From Metamycoplasma equirhinis (GTDB taxonomy: Bacteria; Bacillota_I; Bacilli_A; Mycoplasmatales; Metamycoplasmataceae), in assembly GCF_006385185.1 (NCBI RefSeq), contig NZ_VFIX01000004.1, positions 24,634 to 88,633 of the forward strand: DNA of 64,000 bases, in the 5' to 3' direction. Below are positions 42,268-52,118 of the stretch, one piece after another; position 1 is the stretch's first letter; each line of letters opens with the position of its first letter. The position numbers and the translations under genes were made by a program. The notes beneath the pieces were generated by a model, which saw only the letters and a list, made by a program, of their open reading frames with translations, searched no databases and had not been told where the DNA came from.

Positions 42268-44439
42268 TTATTTATTAAAATCTGCATCAATTTTTTTTGT
42301 TGCTCATTCTTCCAATAATAATGAAATTGTGATATTCTTGCTACCATCTGATTTTTTATATATATCGATTATTTTAATATTAATGATGCCTTTATATAAA
42401 CTTAATTTTTTAATAAACGAATCGACACTTTCCTTTTCTTTTAAATTAATCGTAATATCACGATTTTTTAAAGGTGCATGTTTGTAATCTTTAAATAAAA
42501 TTGGCCTGCTTTGAATTTCATCTAAAAAAATCTCGCAAAAAATTGAGTTTGTTTCGTCAAGTGAAGGATGTAATTTAGCAATATAACCAACTAATTTTTC
42601 GTTTAAATATATTTCAGTTGCAACATTATGATTAAAAATTTCTTGATTAGAATTTCTAAATTCTAAATCTAAATTTGTTAATGAAAGAATATCTAATTTT
42701 ATTTCATTGAAGGTCTTTTTATTAGAACAAATCCCTAAAACATTCATTTTATCGCATATCATGCCAATTTCAAAATATGATCCCTTATTAATACCTTGTT
42801 TAATATTATGAACCATAACATCTTTTAAACTCGAAATAAACGAATAACGAATTTGCGAATGTTCATAATTTTTAGAAGCTTCTGCAACATATTTCTTTGT
42901 AAATTTAAAGGGATTAAATATATTTGCTTTTGGGTTTATTAAAGTATATGTTCTAGTATTTAAATAATCTTTTGCAAAAAGTAATGAATTGTATTTGCTT
43001 TCTACATTATCATTGATCAATAGACGAGTTAATTTAGGGGATTTTGATGGAAAATTATCGTATCCATAAAACCTAAAAATTTCTTCAATAAAATCTTGAA
43101 TGTTATTTAAATCATAGCGATAACTTGGGAAAGATACAGCCGAATAATCACTTTTGAATTTAAAGTCTAAAATTGTCAATTTTTCTAACGCTTCTAAATA
43201 TTTTTTAGTTTTGATAATACTAAATCCAGCAAATTTTGTTATTGTACGTGTATCAACAAGAATACTTTTTTTGGCAATTTTGGGCTCATTAATTAGCTTA
43301 GAATATTCACTTAAGTGTTGGCATATAAATTTATATGCAAGAATTATTGAACCATTTGATATTTCACGTGAAGCACGGTTTGAATTTTGATTTTCAAATT
43401 TTATTTGTTTAATTGACTTGCGAATTTCTTTTAAATCAAAAGAAGCAAGTTCAAAAATTACACTATTATCGTTTTCTTTTGTTTCAAAATTTTTTATTGT
43501 ATCAATTGCCGCTAGTGAAACCACACTGCTACCGGCTTTGATTACTAAATTATCATCAAGTAAAACATTCTGTCCAGCAGAAAGCTCATATTCACCAGAT
43601 TTTTTAACAATCGAAAAATCTAAACCTTTTAGCGAATTTTTGGAATACACTTGACATGGAACGCCAGTGAATATTAAAGTTAAATTCGCAAGATCCTTAG
43701 CGTTATTATAGGTTTTAAATCCATGTTTTCATAAAAGCATTTGCTTTTGTGTAGGAATTTTTAAATTATGCACTTTGCCTTCAAATAAAGTATACACTTT
43801 TGAATTTTCATGCGATGTAACCATGATTGAAGATTTTAACGAAGCAACTGGTTTAGATAATTTTGCTACATCAGTTTTAAAATAGGCTGCCAATTCTTTT
43901 GCAAAAATTAAATAACAAGCCGCATCAGAGCGATTAGATAAAATAGTTACATCAATAATATAATCGTCAAAATCAAAGTATTGAATAGGATCTAAATTTA
44001 AATCAATTTTGCCGACTTTAAATATTCCTTCTTTTAATTCTTCAGGCAAAATATTAGGATCAAAGCCAAAATCAGAAAGGCCAATAAACATTCCCTCTGA
44101 AATTACGCCTTGCATTGTTTTGGCAGTAAAGATTTGTTTTCCCAAACGTGAGCCCGGCACAAATGACATTACATAATCATCATTTTTCATATTTGTAGCA
44201 GTAGTTTGAATTGTTGCTTTATGTCCATTAGCATATTCTAATTCGCAGACTGTAAGTCTATCAGCATTAGGATTTTTATAACATTTTAAAACATGGCAAA
44301 ATTTTATACCTTCAACATCTAAAAAACGATGATATTCTTCAACTTCAAACCCAATTGAATTAATTGCATTAACAACCTCTTCAATACTTACGTTTTTTAA
44401 GTTAGCATATTTACATAATGTTTTATATGAAAATAACAT
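42268..44439 (-). CDS. pheT: Phenylalanine-tRNA ligase beta subunit
   Basis: A 723-residue protein. The N terminus MLFSYKTLCKYANLKNVSIEEVV, the tRNA-binding (EMAP-like) region with NADRLTVCELEYANG, the B3/B4 editing region, the B5 region and the C-terminal anticodon-binding ferredoxin-like domain (NRDITINLKEKESVDSFIKKL) are in the usual order. It is somewhat shorter than the roughly 800 residues of most bacteria, which is normal for this group. It forms the alpha2-beta2 enzyme with PheS, encoded 14 bases upstream. UGA Trp codons occur at two places. Confidence 0.94.
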
Positions 44440-44453
44440 TTAAAACTCCTTTA

Positions 44454-45398
44454 CTAATTTTTAAATTGTTTTAAAAATCTTTGATCATTTGTATAAAATT
44501 CGCGAATGTCGCTAATGCCATATTTTATCATTGCGATTCGTTCAATACCAATTCCTGCTGCTATACCATTCATATCATTTGTATATCCTGCTGCTTTTAA
44601 AACATTTTCATGAATCATACCAGCGCCAAGTACTTCTATTCAACGGTTGTTAAAATAGATATCAACTTCTACGCTAGGTTCAGTAAAAGGAAAATATGAC
44701 GGGCGCAGGCGAATTTCAATTTCAGTTTCTAAAACATAAGATAGCATTTCTTTTAATGTATAAATTAATGTTGCAAATGAATGATTACCAACGCTTATTA
44801 AATCTAATTGCGTAAATTGGTGAGTATGAGTTTTATCTTCTTCGTCATTTCGATAAACCTTGCCAATTGCAAATTGTGAAAATTCTTGATTACAATATTT
44901 TTCTAGCGCGCGCGCTGAAATACCTGTATTATGTGTTCTTAGTAATTCGTTAGGTGATAAATAAAGTGAATCTTGCATATCCCTTGCTGGATGTGATTTA
45001 GGAATATTTAGACGCTCAAAATTATACTCATCGTTTTCTATTTCAGAGTATTGCAATTCAAAATAACCATTAGCACTAAGCCATTGTCTAAAACGATCAC
45101 TAATTATATTGATAGGATGAATGCATGCTTCATGACAAATAGGAAAAGCATAATCCTCATATTCGCTATTAACTCTTTTTTGAATTTCTAAATCATCAAT
45201 CTTTGCCTTGGCTTTTTCGAAAAATAATTCAGCCTCTTGTTTTAGTTCTTGAATTTTACGGCCAATTTCTGGTTTTTGGTCATGTGGTGCTTTTTTAAGT
45301 GAAGCCATTAAATCTAGCAATTCTTGTGATTTATTAAATTGACTTTTTGCTAATTTTAAATCTTCAATTGTTTTGATATTTTCTAAATCGAAAGTCAT
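44454..45398 (-). CDS. pheS: Phenylalanine-tRNA ligase alpha subunit
   Basis: A 314-residue class II synthetase catalytic subunit. Motif 2 region: [27 protein letters not shown] and [21 protein letters not shown]. Motif 3 region: [16 protein letters not shown], then [14 protein letters not shown] and [21 protein letters not shown]. The N-terminal coiled coil that binds tRNA is present (first 85 residues). It starts one base after the rarA stop and is followed by pheT, so all three form one unit. Confidence 0.96.
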
Positions 45399-45399
45399 T

Positions 45400-46611
45400 T
45401 TATTTTTCTCCTTTCATTTTTTGTAAAATCTGATTTATTTTTTCTTCATAACCATTTTGTTGAGGAATATAAAATTTTTCGTTTATTAATTCGTTTGGTA
45501 AATATTGTTGATTAATATAATGATTTTTATAATTATGTGGGTATTTATAGCCAACACCTCGGCCTAATTTACTAGCAGAAGAATAATGAGCATCTTTCAA
45601 GTGAAGTGGAACATCAAATATGTTACCACCGTTAATATATTCATTTACTTTTTCAATTGCTAAATACGCTGAGTTTGATTTTGGACTCAAAGCTATATTT
45701 ATTATAGCGTTGGATAGAGGTAAATAACCTTCTGGCAATCCCAATCTTTCAAATGCATTAATTGCAGAAATTACTTGTGAACCTAAATTCGGATTAGCAA
45801 TACCGACATCTTCATAGGTTGCACAAATCATTCTTCTAAAAAGGCCATCAAAATCGCCTGATTTAATTATTAATGCTCCTCAATATAAAGCGGCATTAAC
45901 ATCTGATCCTCGTAAGGATTTGTGAAATGCACTTAAAAAATCATAATGTTTATCACCATCTTTATCTGAGGTAAATTGAATAGAAGGAATTATTTTTTTA
46001 ATTTCATCCAAACTCATTTCTTTATTTTGCGATAAAGTATTAACTAATTCAAGACAGTTTATTGCGCTTCGAAAATCTCCGTTAGATTGTAATGCAATAA
46101 ATTTATATATTTCAAAACTTATTTTGTTAGAAAAATTATTTTTTAAACTTATTTTTTCTAAATAATTTGATAGATCATCAGGATTTGGTTTTTTTATTTC
46201 AATTATTGCGCAACGTGATCTTAAGGCTGGATTAATTTTAAAATATGGATTTTCAGTTGTAGTTGCATAAATGGTAATTAAATCATTTTCAACATATGGA
46301 AGTAAAACATCTTGCTTATCTTTATTTAAGCGATGAATTTCATCAATCACAATAATTTTATTTAATTGTAGTTTTCTTAATAAATCTTCTTTATTACCTA
46401 TTGCAGCGTTAAAATAATCGAAACTAACTTTCATTTCTTTAGCCAGAATACTTGAAATAGTTGTTTTCCCACAGCCCGGCGGACCATAGAATATAAACGA
46501 ACGAAAATCTTCATTTTTAATAATATTTTTAAACAAAAACATTAAATTATCATCACAAACAAATTCATCAATTTTACTTGGACGAACTAAATTAGCTAAA
46601 TTAGATTTCAT
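45400..46611 (-). CDS. rarA: Replication-associated recombination protein A (AAA+ ATPase)
   Basis: A 403-residue RarA/MgsA. Walker A is GPPGCGKTT at 43-51, Walker B VIDEIHRL, sensor 1 IYATTENPYF, and the arginine finger lies in NPALRSRCAIIE. The C-terminal tetramerisation domain has GLPEGYLPLSNAIINIALSPKSNSAY and LHLKDAHYSSASKLGRGVGYKYPH. It acts at stalled replication forks with SSB and RecA. It is the first gene of rarA-pheS-pheT. Confidence 0.95.
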
Positions 46612-46632
46612 ATTGTTAATATTATAAATTAA

Positions 46633-46650
46633 TCCCTATTTAAATAGGGA
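46633..46650 (-). terminator. Possible terminator after small membrane protein
   Basis: A perfect palindrome of 18 bases (TCCCTATTT and its complement) followed by an AT-rich stretch without a strong T run. It lies between the membrane protein stop and the rarA start. Confidence 0.4.
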
Positions 46651-46662
46651 TAAAAGTAAAAT

Positions 46663-47085
46663 TTAGCGATTTGTAAAGATTTTCTTCAATAGTATAATTC
46701 CGACTATAAAGCCTGATAAGCGAAACACAAAAATTCCTAGAGCTGAAAAAATTAGAATGTTTTTTCAATTATTTTTATAAGCGACATAAGTTATTATTGC
46801 ATTTATAATAATTGCGAAAATAAGTGATATTACATAAAAAATGCTTGAGGCCAAAAGTAAAAAATTAGCGTTTTTTAATTGTATTAATTCGCTTGAAGAA
46901 AGTATTGATGTTCATTTTTTAATTATTTCTTGAGTTGAAAGCGAATGAGTAGATGCAAATTTATTAATTGAAGTGATTCATAAAGCAATTGCCACCACTA
47001 ATAAAACAAAAAAGCAGAAAGTGAGAAAATTGGCAATTATTTGTAATATTGGATAGCGTTTTTTTAATATTAATTCATTTTCCAT
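46663..47085 (-). CDS. Small polytopic membrane protein, unknown
   Basis: A 140-residue protein begins MENELILKKRYPILQIIANF. Three to four membrane helices: about 12-38, 70-97 and 105-130 (IFSALGIFVFRLSGFIVGIILL). UGA Trp codons at three sites chop it into pieces under the standard code, so it is easily missed. It ends with a basic KKIFTNR tail. No motif or family recognised. It is probably a single-gene unit between rarA and the rpsF operon. Confidence 0.65.
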
Positions 47086-47143
47086 AATTATTAATTTTAT
47101 ATATTTTTATTGTCTAATTTCTAATATCTAAAAAAATATAAAA

Positions 47144-47166
47144 ATAGCCGCGTATCCTGCGACTAT
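47144..47166 (-). terminator. Rho-independent terminator of rpsF-ssb-rpsR
   Basis: On the minus strand, stem ATAGTCGC/GCGGCTAT (one mismatch or G-U) is followed by TTTTATATTTTTTT. Confidence 0.8.
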
Positions 47167-47181
47167 CAATAATTAAAATTT

Positions 47182-47505
47182 CTAGTTTTCTTCATTAGCT
47201 TTTGGCGCTACTGAATGAACTTCTGATTTTTTAGTTTCTTCTACTTTTTTATTTTCACGTTTAACTAAACCAACATATGGTAATATACCAACAAATCTTG
47301 CACGTTTAATCGCTAGAGCAACTGCCCTTTGGTGTTTTGCACAAGTTCCCGTAATACGAGAAGAAAGAATTTTTCCTTGCATATTAACCAATTTAGATAA
47401 AATTTCTTCATTTTTATAATCAACGTAAGTAACTGGTTCTTTGCTTAAACAAAATTGACATGGGCGTTTACGAATAAAAGGTTTTTTACGAACAATTCTT
47501 GCCAT
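47182..47505 (-). CDS. rpsR: 30S ribosomal protein S18
   Basis: A 107-residue S18. The core VDYKNEEILSKLVNMQGKILSSRITGTCAKHQRAVALAIKRARFVGILPYV is well conserved (read in parts: VDYKNEEIL, GKILSSRITGTCAKHQR, IKRARFVGILPY). The N terminus keeps CQFC, and the C terminus has an extra acidic/basic tail of about 25 residues. S18 pairs with S6 in the 30S platform, and the genes are in the classic rpsF-ssb-rpsR order. Confidence 0.97.
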   Translation of the reverse strand: MARIVRKKPFIRKRPCQFCLSKEPVTYVDYKNEEILSKLVNMQGKILSSRITGTCAKHQRAVALAIKRARFVGILPYVGLVKRENKKVEETKKSEVHSVAPKANEEN

Positions 47506-47521
47506 AATTTACTCCTTTAAT

Positions 47522-47971
47522 TTATCAAGTTAATTGGTCAAAAAGGTTATCATCATCTATAGTTGATTCCGATGTAACGTTTTGACTAGTATTAGAATTC
47601 ATAGGAATGCTAAATTCTTTAGTATTTGAATTTTTCTTGCGAGCTTCAGCTGCTTCGCGACTTTCAAGTGTTTCAATGTGATCAACGTTAATTGAATATG
47701 AATTTGTTATTTTTCCGTCAGACGCAGTAATTTTTGAAGATTGAAAACTACCTTCAATCGACACTAAAGAACCTTTTTCTAAAAATTTATTTACAAATTC
47801 AGCGCTTTGTCTTCATGCGACACAAGGAATAAAATCTAAAACAGGTTCATTATTTGTACCGGTGTATTGTCTTCTAACTACAACAGTAAATCTTGAATAT
47901 TCAACATTTGAAGCTGTTTCACCTTTATAAGGATCGCTAGCCAGCCTACCCACTATCATTACTTTATTCAT
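47522..47971 (-). CDS. ssb: Single-stranded DNA-binding protein
   Basis: A 149-residue SSB. The OB-fold begins MNKVMIVGRLASDPYKGET and contains FIPCVAWRQSAEFVNKFLEKGSLVSIEG. A linker rich in Asn/Ser/Thr follows, then an acidic tip DDDNLFDQLT. The last sense codon before TAA is UGA, so under table 4 the protein ends in Trp (QLTW). A terminal hydrophobic residue after an acidic run fits the SSB tip that docks partner proteins, where Phe is usual. Confidence 0.95.
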
Positions 47972-47994
47972 TTGAACACTCCTTAATTTTTAAA

Positions 47995-48399
47995 CTATTT
48001 TTCTTCTTTTTTAATTGATTCTTTTTCGCCTTGGTCTTTTGTTTGTTTTACAAATGGTTTTTTGCCATCTTTGTTTGCAAAAGGAAGTTTTCTTGAGCCT
48101 TTTCTTACTTTTTTAGGCTTTAGACCTTTTTCAGAATCTAAATTAATAACTAAACTTCTTAAAATTGATTTGTTAATATTTAGTTTTCTTGTTAATTCTG
48201 AAATTACTGTTGGTTCGGCCTTTGTATTAATTAAATAATAATTTGCACGTGATAATTTTTTAATAGGATATGCTATTTCAGTTCTTTCTAATTTTTCTAG
48301 TTTAGTATTTTCGTTTTTTAAAATACTAAATAAAAAAGATTTAAAATCTTCTTCAGAAGAATTAGGGTTTACTAGAATCATAATTTCATAATTTGACAT
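47995..48399 (-). CDS. rpsF: 30S ribosomal protein S6
   Basis: A 134-residue S6. The start MSNYEIMILVNP at 48399 is chosen because AAGGAG precedes it and the family begins here; an in-frame ATG 51 bases further upstream lies in the leader. Conserved features include KLEKLERTEIAYPIKKLSRANYYLINTKAEP. The C-terminal tail is unusually basic, Lys/Glu-rich (about 35 residues after the S6 fold). It is the first gene of rpsF-ssb-rpsR. Confidence 0.96.
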   Translation of the reverse strand: MSNYEIMILVNPNSSEEDFKSFLFSILKNENTKLEKLERTEIAYPIKKLSRANYYLINTKAEPTVISELTRKLNINKSILRSLVINLDSEKGLKPKKVRKGSRKLPFANKDGKKPFVKQTKDQGEKESIKKEEK

Positions 48400-48470
48400 T
48401 ATTTCATCTCCTTCTGGACATTTGGACCTGATGAGGTCAAGGAGTCTCACCCTTGTTAAAATCTTTAACG
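48400..48470 (-). promoter_or_regulatory. Structured leader of the rpsF operon
   Basis: About 70 untranslated bases lie between promoter and rpsF. Two possible hairpins share bases: CAAGG/CCTTG (48455-48438) and TTGACCT with AGGTCCAA (48440-48422). Because they overlap at 48438-48440 they are mutually exclusive. Leaders that bind the S6:S18 pair are known upstream of rpsF in many bacteria; I did not confirm the conserved bulge, so this is by position and structure only. Confidence 0.45.
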
Positions 48471-48475
48471 CTAAA

Positions 48476-48481
48476 ATTATA
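48476..48481 (-). promoter_or_regulatory. Likely -10 element of rpsF-ssb-rpsR
   Basis: A perfect TATAAT on the minus strand just upstream of the structured leader. Confidence 0.5.
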
Positions 48482-48576
48482 ATATAATTTCGAATTTAAT
48501 TAAGATATTAATTTAACTTATTCAGAACCCCTTATTTTAAACAGAAATTAATTAATATATTCAAAGAGTTAAAATT

Positions 48577-48598
48577 AAAATGCCACAAATGGGCATTA
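48577..48598 (-). terminator. Rho-independent terminator after CNNM/HlyC gene
   Basis: On the minus strand, AATGCC pairs with GGCATT, followed by TTAATTTTAA. It starts at the TAA stop of the gene. Confidence 0.55.
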
Positions 48599-49887
48599 AC
48601 TTCAGTTTATTTCAATATAATCGTATTTCTTTTCTTTTGATTTTTTTTCCAAAACCTTAAAATCAATTTTATCATCTAAGGTAAATTTACTATTTTTACG
48701 TAATGGATGACCAATTTGATTTTGCAGTCATTCTGATAAAGTTAGATTTTTATTAGCATCATCTAATTCATATTCTAAAAAATCATCAAGTTCCAATTGC
48801 TTTCAAAGCGTCTTCATTAAGACGGTCCCCTTAGCCTCTGAACGTTCTAAACTTATTTCATAAATTTGCTCATCATCATCAAATTCATCATATATTTCGC
48901 CGACAACTTCTTCTAATATATCTTCGATAGTGATTATTCCAATTACATTGTCGCTATTATTGTTTTCTGTTACAAAAGCCATTTGAGCTCGTGCTTTTCT
49001 AAGCTTTTCAAGCGCCACTGAAAGAATTGAATTAGCCGATATATTTGGAACTTTTTTAACATAATTCATTATATTGCCACGAGTTAAAAAGAAAACATCT
49101 TTTAGAAGCAAAATACCAATTAAGTTGCCATCTTTCTCAACTGGTATTCTAGAATAATTTGTTTCTTTAAATAAATTAAGCGCTTCACTCATTGTGGCCT
49201 TAGAAGAAATGTAATCAACATTTTTTAATTTAATATAATGTTGTGAAACTTTAGTTGAATCCAAATCTAAAACGTTTTTCGCCATTGCGGACTCATTTGT
49301 TTCTAAAACACCTTCATTTTGTGCGATACTTAATAAATTTTTCACTTCTTCTTCTGTATTTGTTATATATATTTTTTTACCAATTTTTGAAATAGGGAAA
49401 GTAATAGGAAAAAATAACCAATAAAGTGTTTCAATAAATCAATAAAATGCTTTAACTGTTCGCTCGGGGTGCAGCTTAGCAATTAATTTGGGAATAATTT
49501 CAGCAAATAAAACTATGATAGGTGTCATAACGGCTGTGGAAATAATGGTTGAAGTTCCAGGTGAGAGTAAGGAAAGTGAAAGTATATAAACCAATAAAGT
49601 TGAAGCCGCAATATTAACTAAATTATTTGCAATTAAAATTGTGCCAAGCGTTCTATTAAAAAATTTATGTTGTTTAAGAATTGTTTTAGCGCCACGCACT
49701 TTTTTTCAACAAGTGTTTCAATTTTTGCGCGAGTTAATGTTGTATATGCTGTTTCGGTAGCTGAAAATATTGCTGAACAAATTAATAGTGCCAACAATAA
49801 AATCGAATAAAGTATATACTGTCAATTTTTATTAAAAAATTGTGCTGATGAAGTTAATGAAAAATTAGTGAAGAGCGATACGTCCAT
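48596..49887 (-). pseudogene. CNNM/HlyC-type (DUF21-CBS) membrane protein with a -1 frameshift
   Basis: The ATG at 49887 (with GGAG upstream) opens a frame with a membrane helix and the DUF21 motif FSATETAYTTLTRAKIETLVEKK. At an A7 run (minus strand, 49706-49700) the downstream homology moves to another frame, beginning VRGAKTILKQHKFFN. It then continues through DUF21 helices, two CBS domains (SRIPVEKDGNLIGILLLKD; IGIITIEDILEEVVGEIYDEFDDD) and a CorC/HlyC C-terminal domain to the TAA at 48596-48598. Eight A instead of seven would join all parts into about 430 residues. The family exports or senses Mg/Co. It may be a true mutation, a length-variable switch, slippage during transcription, or a sequencing error. 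Confidence 0.8.
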
Positions 49888-50138
49888 TTGTTTTATTTCT
49901 CCGTTGTTTTAGTATGTGATAACTAATATAGCAATATTATATATTAAAAATCAACATTAATAAGTAATACATATTTTTAAAAATATATTAAATCTAAAAA
50001 TTCTATGTATATTTGACAAATGAAAGAAAAATATACTCTGGAATAAACAAATGATATTAAAAAAATCTCAAAAGTACAAATTAATATTTTATAGTTTATA
50101 TTTTTAATATAATAATTTTTAACATATATAATACATAT
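49888..50138. other. Divergent intergenic region, no gene seen
   Basis: About 250 very AT-rich bases between the frameshifted CNNM gene and def, which diverge. They must hold both promoters. Several TATAAT-like strings occur, but none could be chosen with confidence. No open frame with a ribosome site is visible. Confidence 0.5.
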
Positions 50139-50696
50139 ATGTTTAAATTTGAAGATGTTAAATTGGTTCAATTACCCGAACCTGTATTAAGAGAAAAATC
50201 AAAAGATATACCCTGGCCTTTAACAAATGAAGATGATTTATTAATTCAAAAAATGATTTATCATGTCGATGACAGCCAAGAAAAACACACTAAATTTAGA
50301 CCTGCTGTTGGCGTTGCAGCCGTACAATATGGAATATTAAAAAATGTCTTTTATATTATGATCAAAGACGAACGCGATAACTTTATTTTTAAAGACGCTC
50401 TTATAAATCCTGTAATGATTGGGCATTCTGATCATTTGATCGCTATTTCTGAAGGTGAAGGGTGTTTAAGTGTAAATGAAAATGATCCTAATCAAGAAGG
50501 TTACATTTACCGCTACTCAAGAGTAATTATGAAAGCTTATTCATATTATGAAAAACGAGAAAAAGTTTATGATGTCTCGGGTTATCCAGCTATTGTAATG
50601 CAGCATGAATACGATCATCTACAGGGAAAATTATTTATTGATCATATTAATCAAAAAAATCCATGAGAAACTAAAAAAAATAGTTCCACAATTTAA
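50139..50696 (+). CDS. def: Peptide deformylase
   Basis: A 185-residue metalloenzyme that removes the formyl group from new proteins. All three motifs are present: GVAAVQ at 58-63 (usually GxGLAAxQ), EGCLS with metal ligand Cys109, and QHEYDHLQG with His156, catalytic Glu157 and His160. It is a Gram-positive type with an insert before EGCLS. The final ten residues follow a UGA-coded Trp. It is convergent with F1-like cluster 2. Confidence 0.95.
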
Positions 50697-50699
50697 TAA

Positions 50700-50731
50700 A
50701 AAAATAGGCTTATTTCAAGTCTATTTTTTTA
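50700..50731. terminator. Bidirectional terminator between def and F1-like cluster 2
   Basis: Stem AAATAGGCTT/AAGTCTATTT (one mismatch or G-U) with A and T runs on either side, suited to both strands. Confidence 0.7.
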
Positions 50732-50732
50732 A

Positions 50733-52118
50733 TTATTTTACTTTAGCTTTTAAATCATCGTCGGTAGGAATATTTAAATTAGAACCTACATATGAGAAAA
50801 TCTCTGGGCTTTGATTAATATATTTACCTTCTAAAATTCTAATAACACTTTCAACAGTATCATTTAAAGGCACGTATGTACCAGGTGATTTAGTAAAGTG
50901 TTCAGTCATAAAGAAGTTTTGTGTAAAGAAGTTTTCAAGTTGCAAAGCTTTTTTAACAATGATTTTATTTTCCTTATCAAGTTCGTCAAACCCTAAAATC
51001 AAAATAACATCCTCTAAATCTTTATATGCTTTAAGAATTTTTTTAGTTTCTACAATAGCATCGTAATGGCGTTTACCGATAATTTTTTCATTAACCGAGT
51101 TAGATGAACTTGCTAGTGGGTCAAAAGCAGGGAAAATATTTTTTGAAGTTTGCTCTCTTGATAAAACCAAATTACCATCTAAATGGTTAAAGACAGCAAC
51201 TGCTGATGGATCACTTAAATCATCCATTGGTAAAAAGATTGTTTGAAAGGAAGTAATTGAACCATTTTCGTTTTTAAACATTCTATCTTCAATATTAGCA
51301 ACATCACTTTCAAGTGTAGATTGATATCCACCAACTGATGGTTTTTTACCAAGCGAAGCACTAACTTCGTTTTCGGCTTGAACAAAACGGTAAATGTTAT
51401 CAATAAATAATAAAACATCTTCTTTATCAACATCACGTAAATATTCAGCAGCTGTAAGTCCAATTGGCACAATTGAAGTTCTAGCGCCAGGAGATTCATT
51501 CATTTTTGAAATATACATCGATGAATTCTCCATCAAATTAGATGATTTTAATTCATCATATAATTCAATAGCCTCACGCGATCTTTCGCCTGAACCAATA
51601 AAAATATTTGAAGTTGATTGTTGTTTTTTATTGACATTGAAAATAATTTCTTTCATTAAAACAGTTTTACCAACACCGGCGCCACCAAATATTCCTAATT
51701 TGTATCCTTTAATAATTGGCATAAAGAAGTCAATTGCTTTGATACCTGTTTCAACAATTTCAATTTTAGAATCTAAAAATCTTGTTGAGGCTAATGTTGA
51801 ATTCATTTCAACATATTTAGGTTTGATTCCGGTTTCGATTAATGGATTTCCCCAAAAGTTATAAATATTATTTTTTGATAATTGACCAACAGGAACTAAA
51901 AAACTTTTTTTAGTGTTAGTAACTTCTTCATTAATAGAAATATCTTTTGAACTATATACAATAATTGCACGAACGGTTACTTCATCAATAATTCTTTTAA
52001 CTAACACAAAGGTTTTTCCGCCGTGTAGTGTTAGAAGCGTATTAATTTTTGGAAGTGAAGTTTTGCTAAATTTTATTTCAACAATATCAGATCAGATTTT
52101 TTTAACAACTCCGTTCAT
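50733..52118 (-). CDS. F1-like ATPase cluster 2, beta-like subunit
   Basis: A 461-residue homologue of F1 beta (MSC_0618-like). Walker A GGAGVGKTVLMKE lies at about 143, GSGERSREAIELYDEL, LLFIDNIYRFVQAENEVSA and LGFDELDKENK are intact. It begins MNGVVKKIW; its ATG shares one base with the alpha stop. It is very close to the cluster 1 beta at protein and DNA level, including 110 identical bases. It is the last gene of the cluster. Confidence 0.93.
51652..51761 (-). repeat. 110-base perfect inverted match to 32639-32748
   Basis: Partner of the repeat in the cluster 1 beta gene. The two copies are on opposite strands about 19 kb apart. Confidence 0.9.

Noticed and set aside
47995-48450. S6 starting at the upstream ATG at 48450
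   Set aside because: The extra residues are the structured leader; the ATG at 48399 has AAGGAG and matches the family start.
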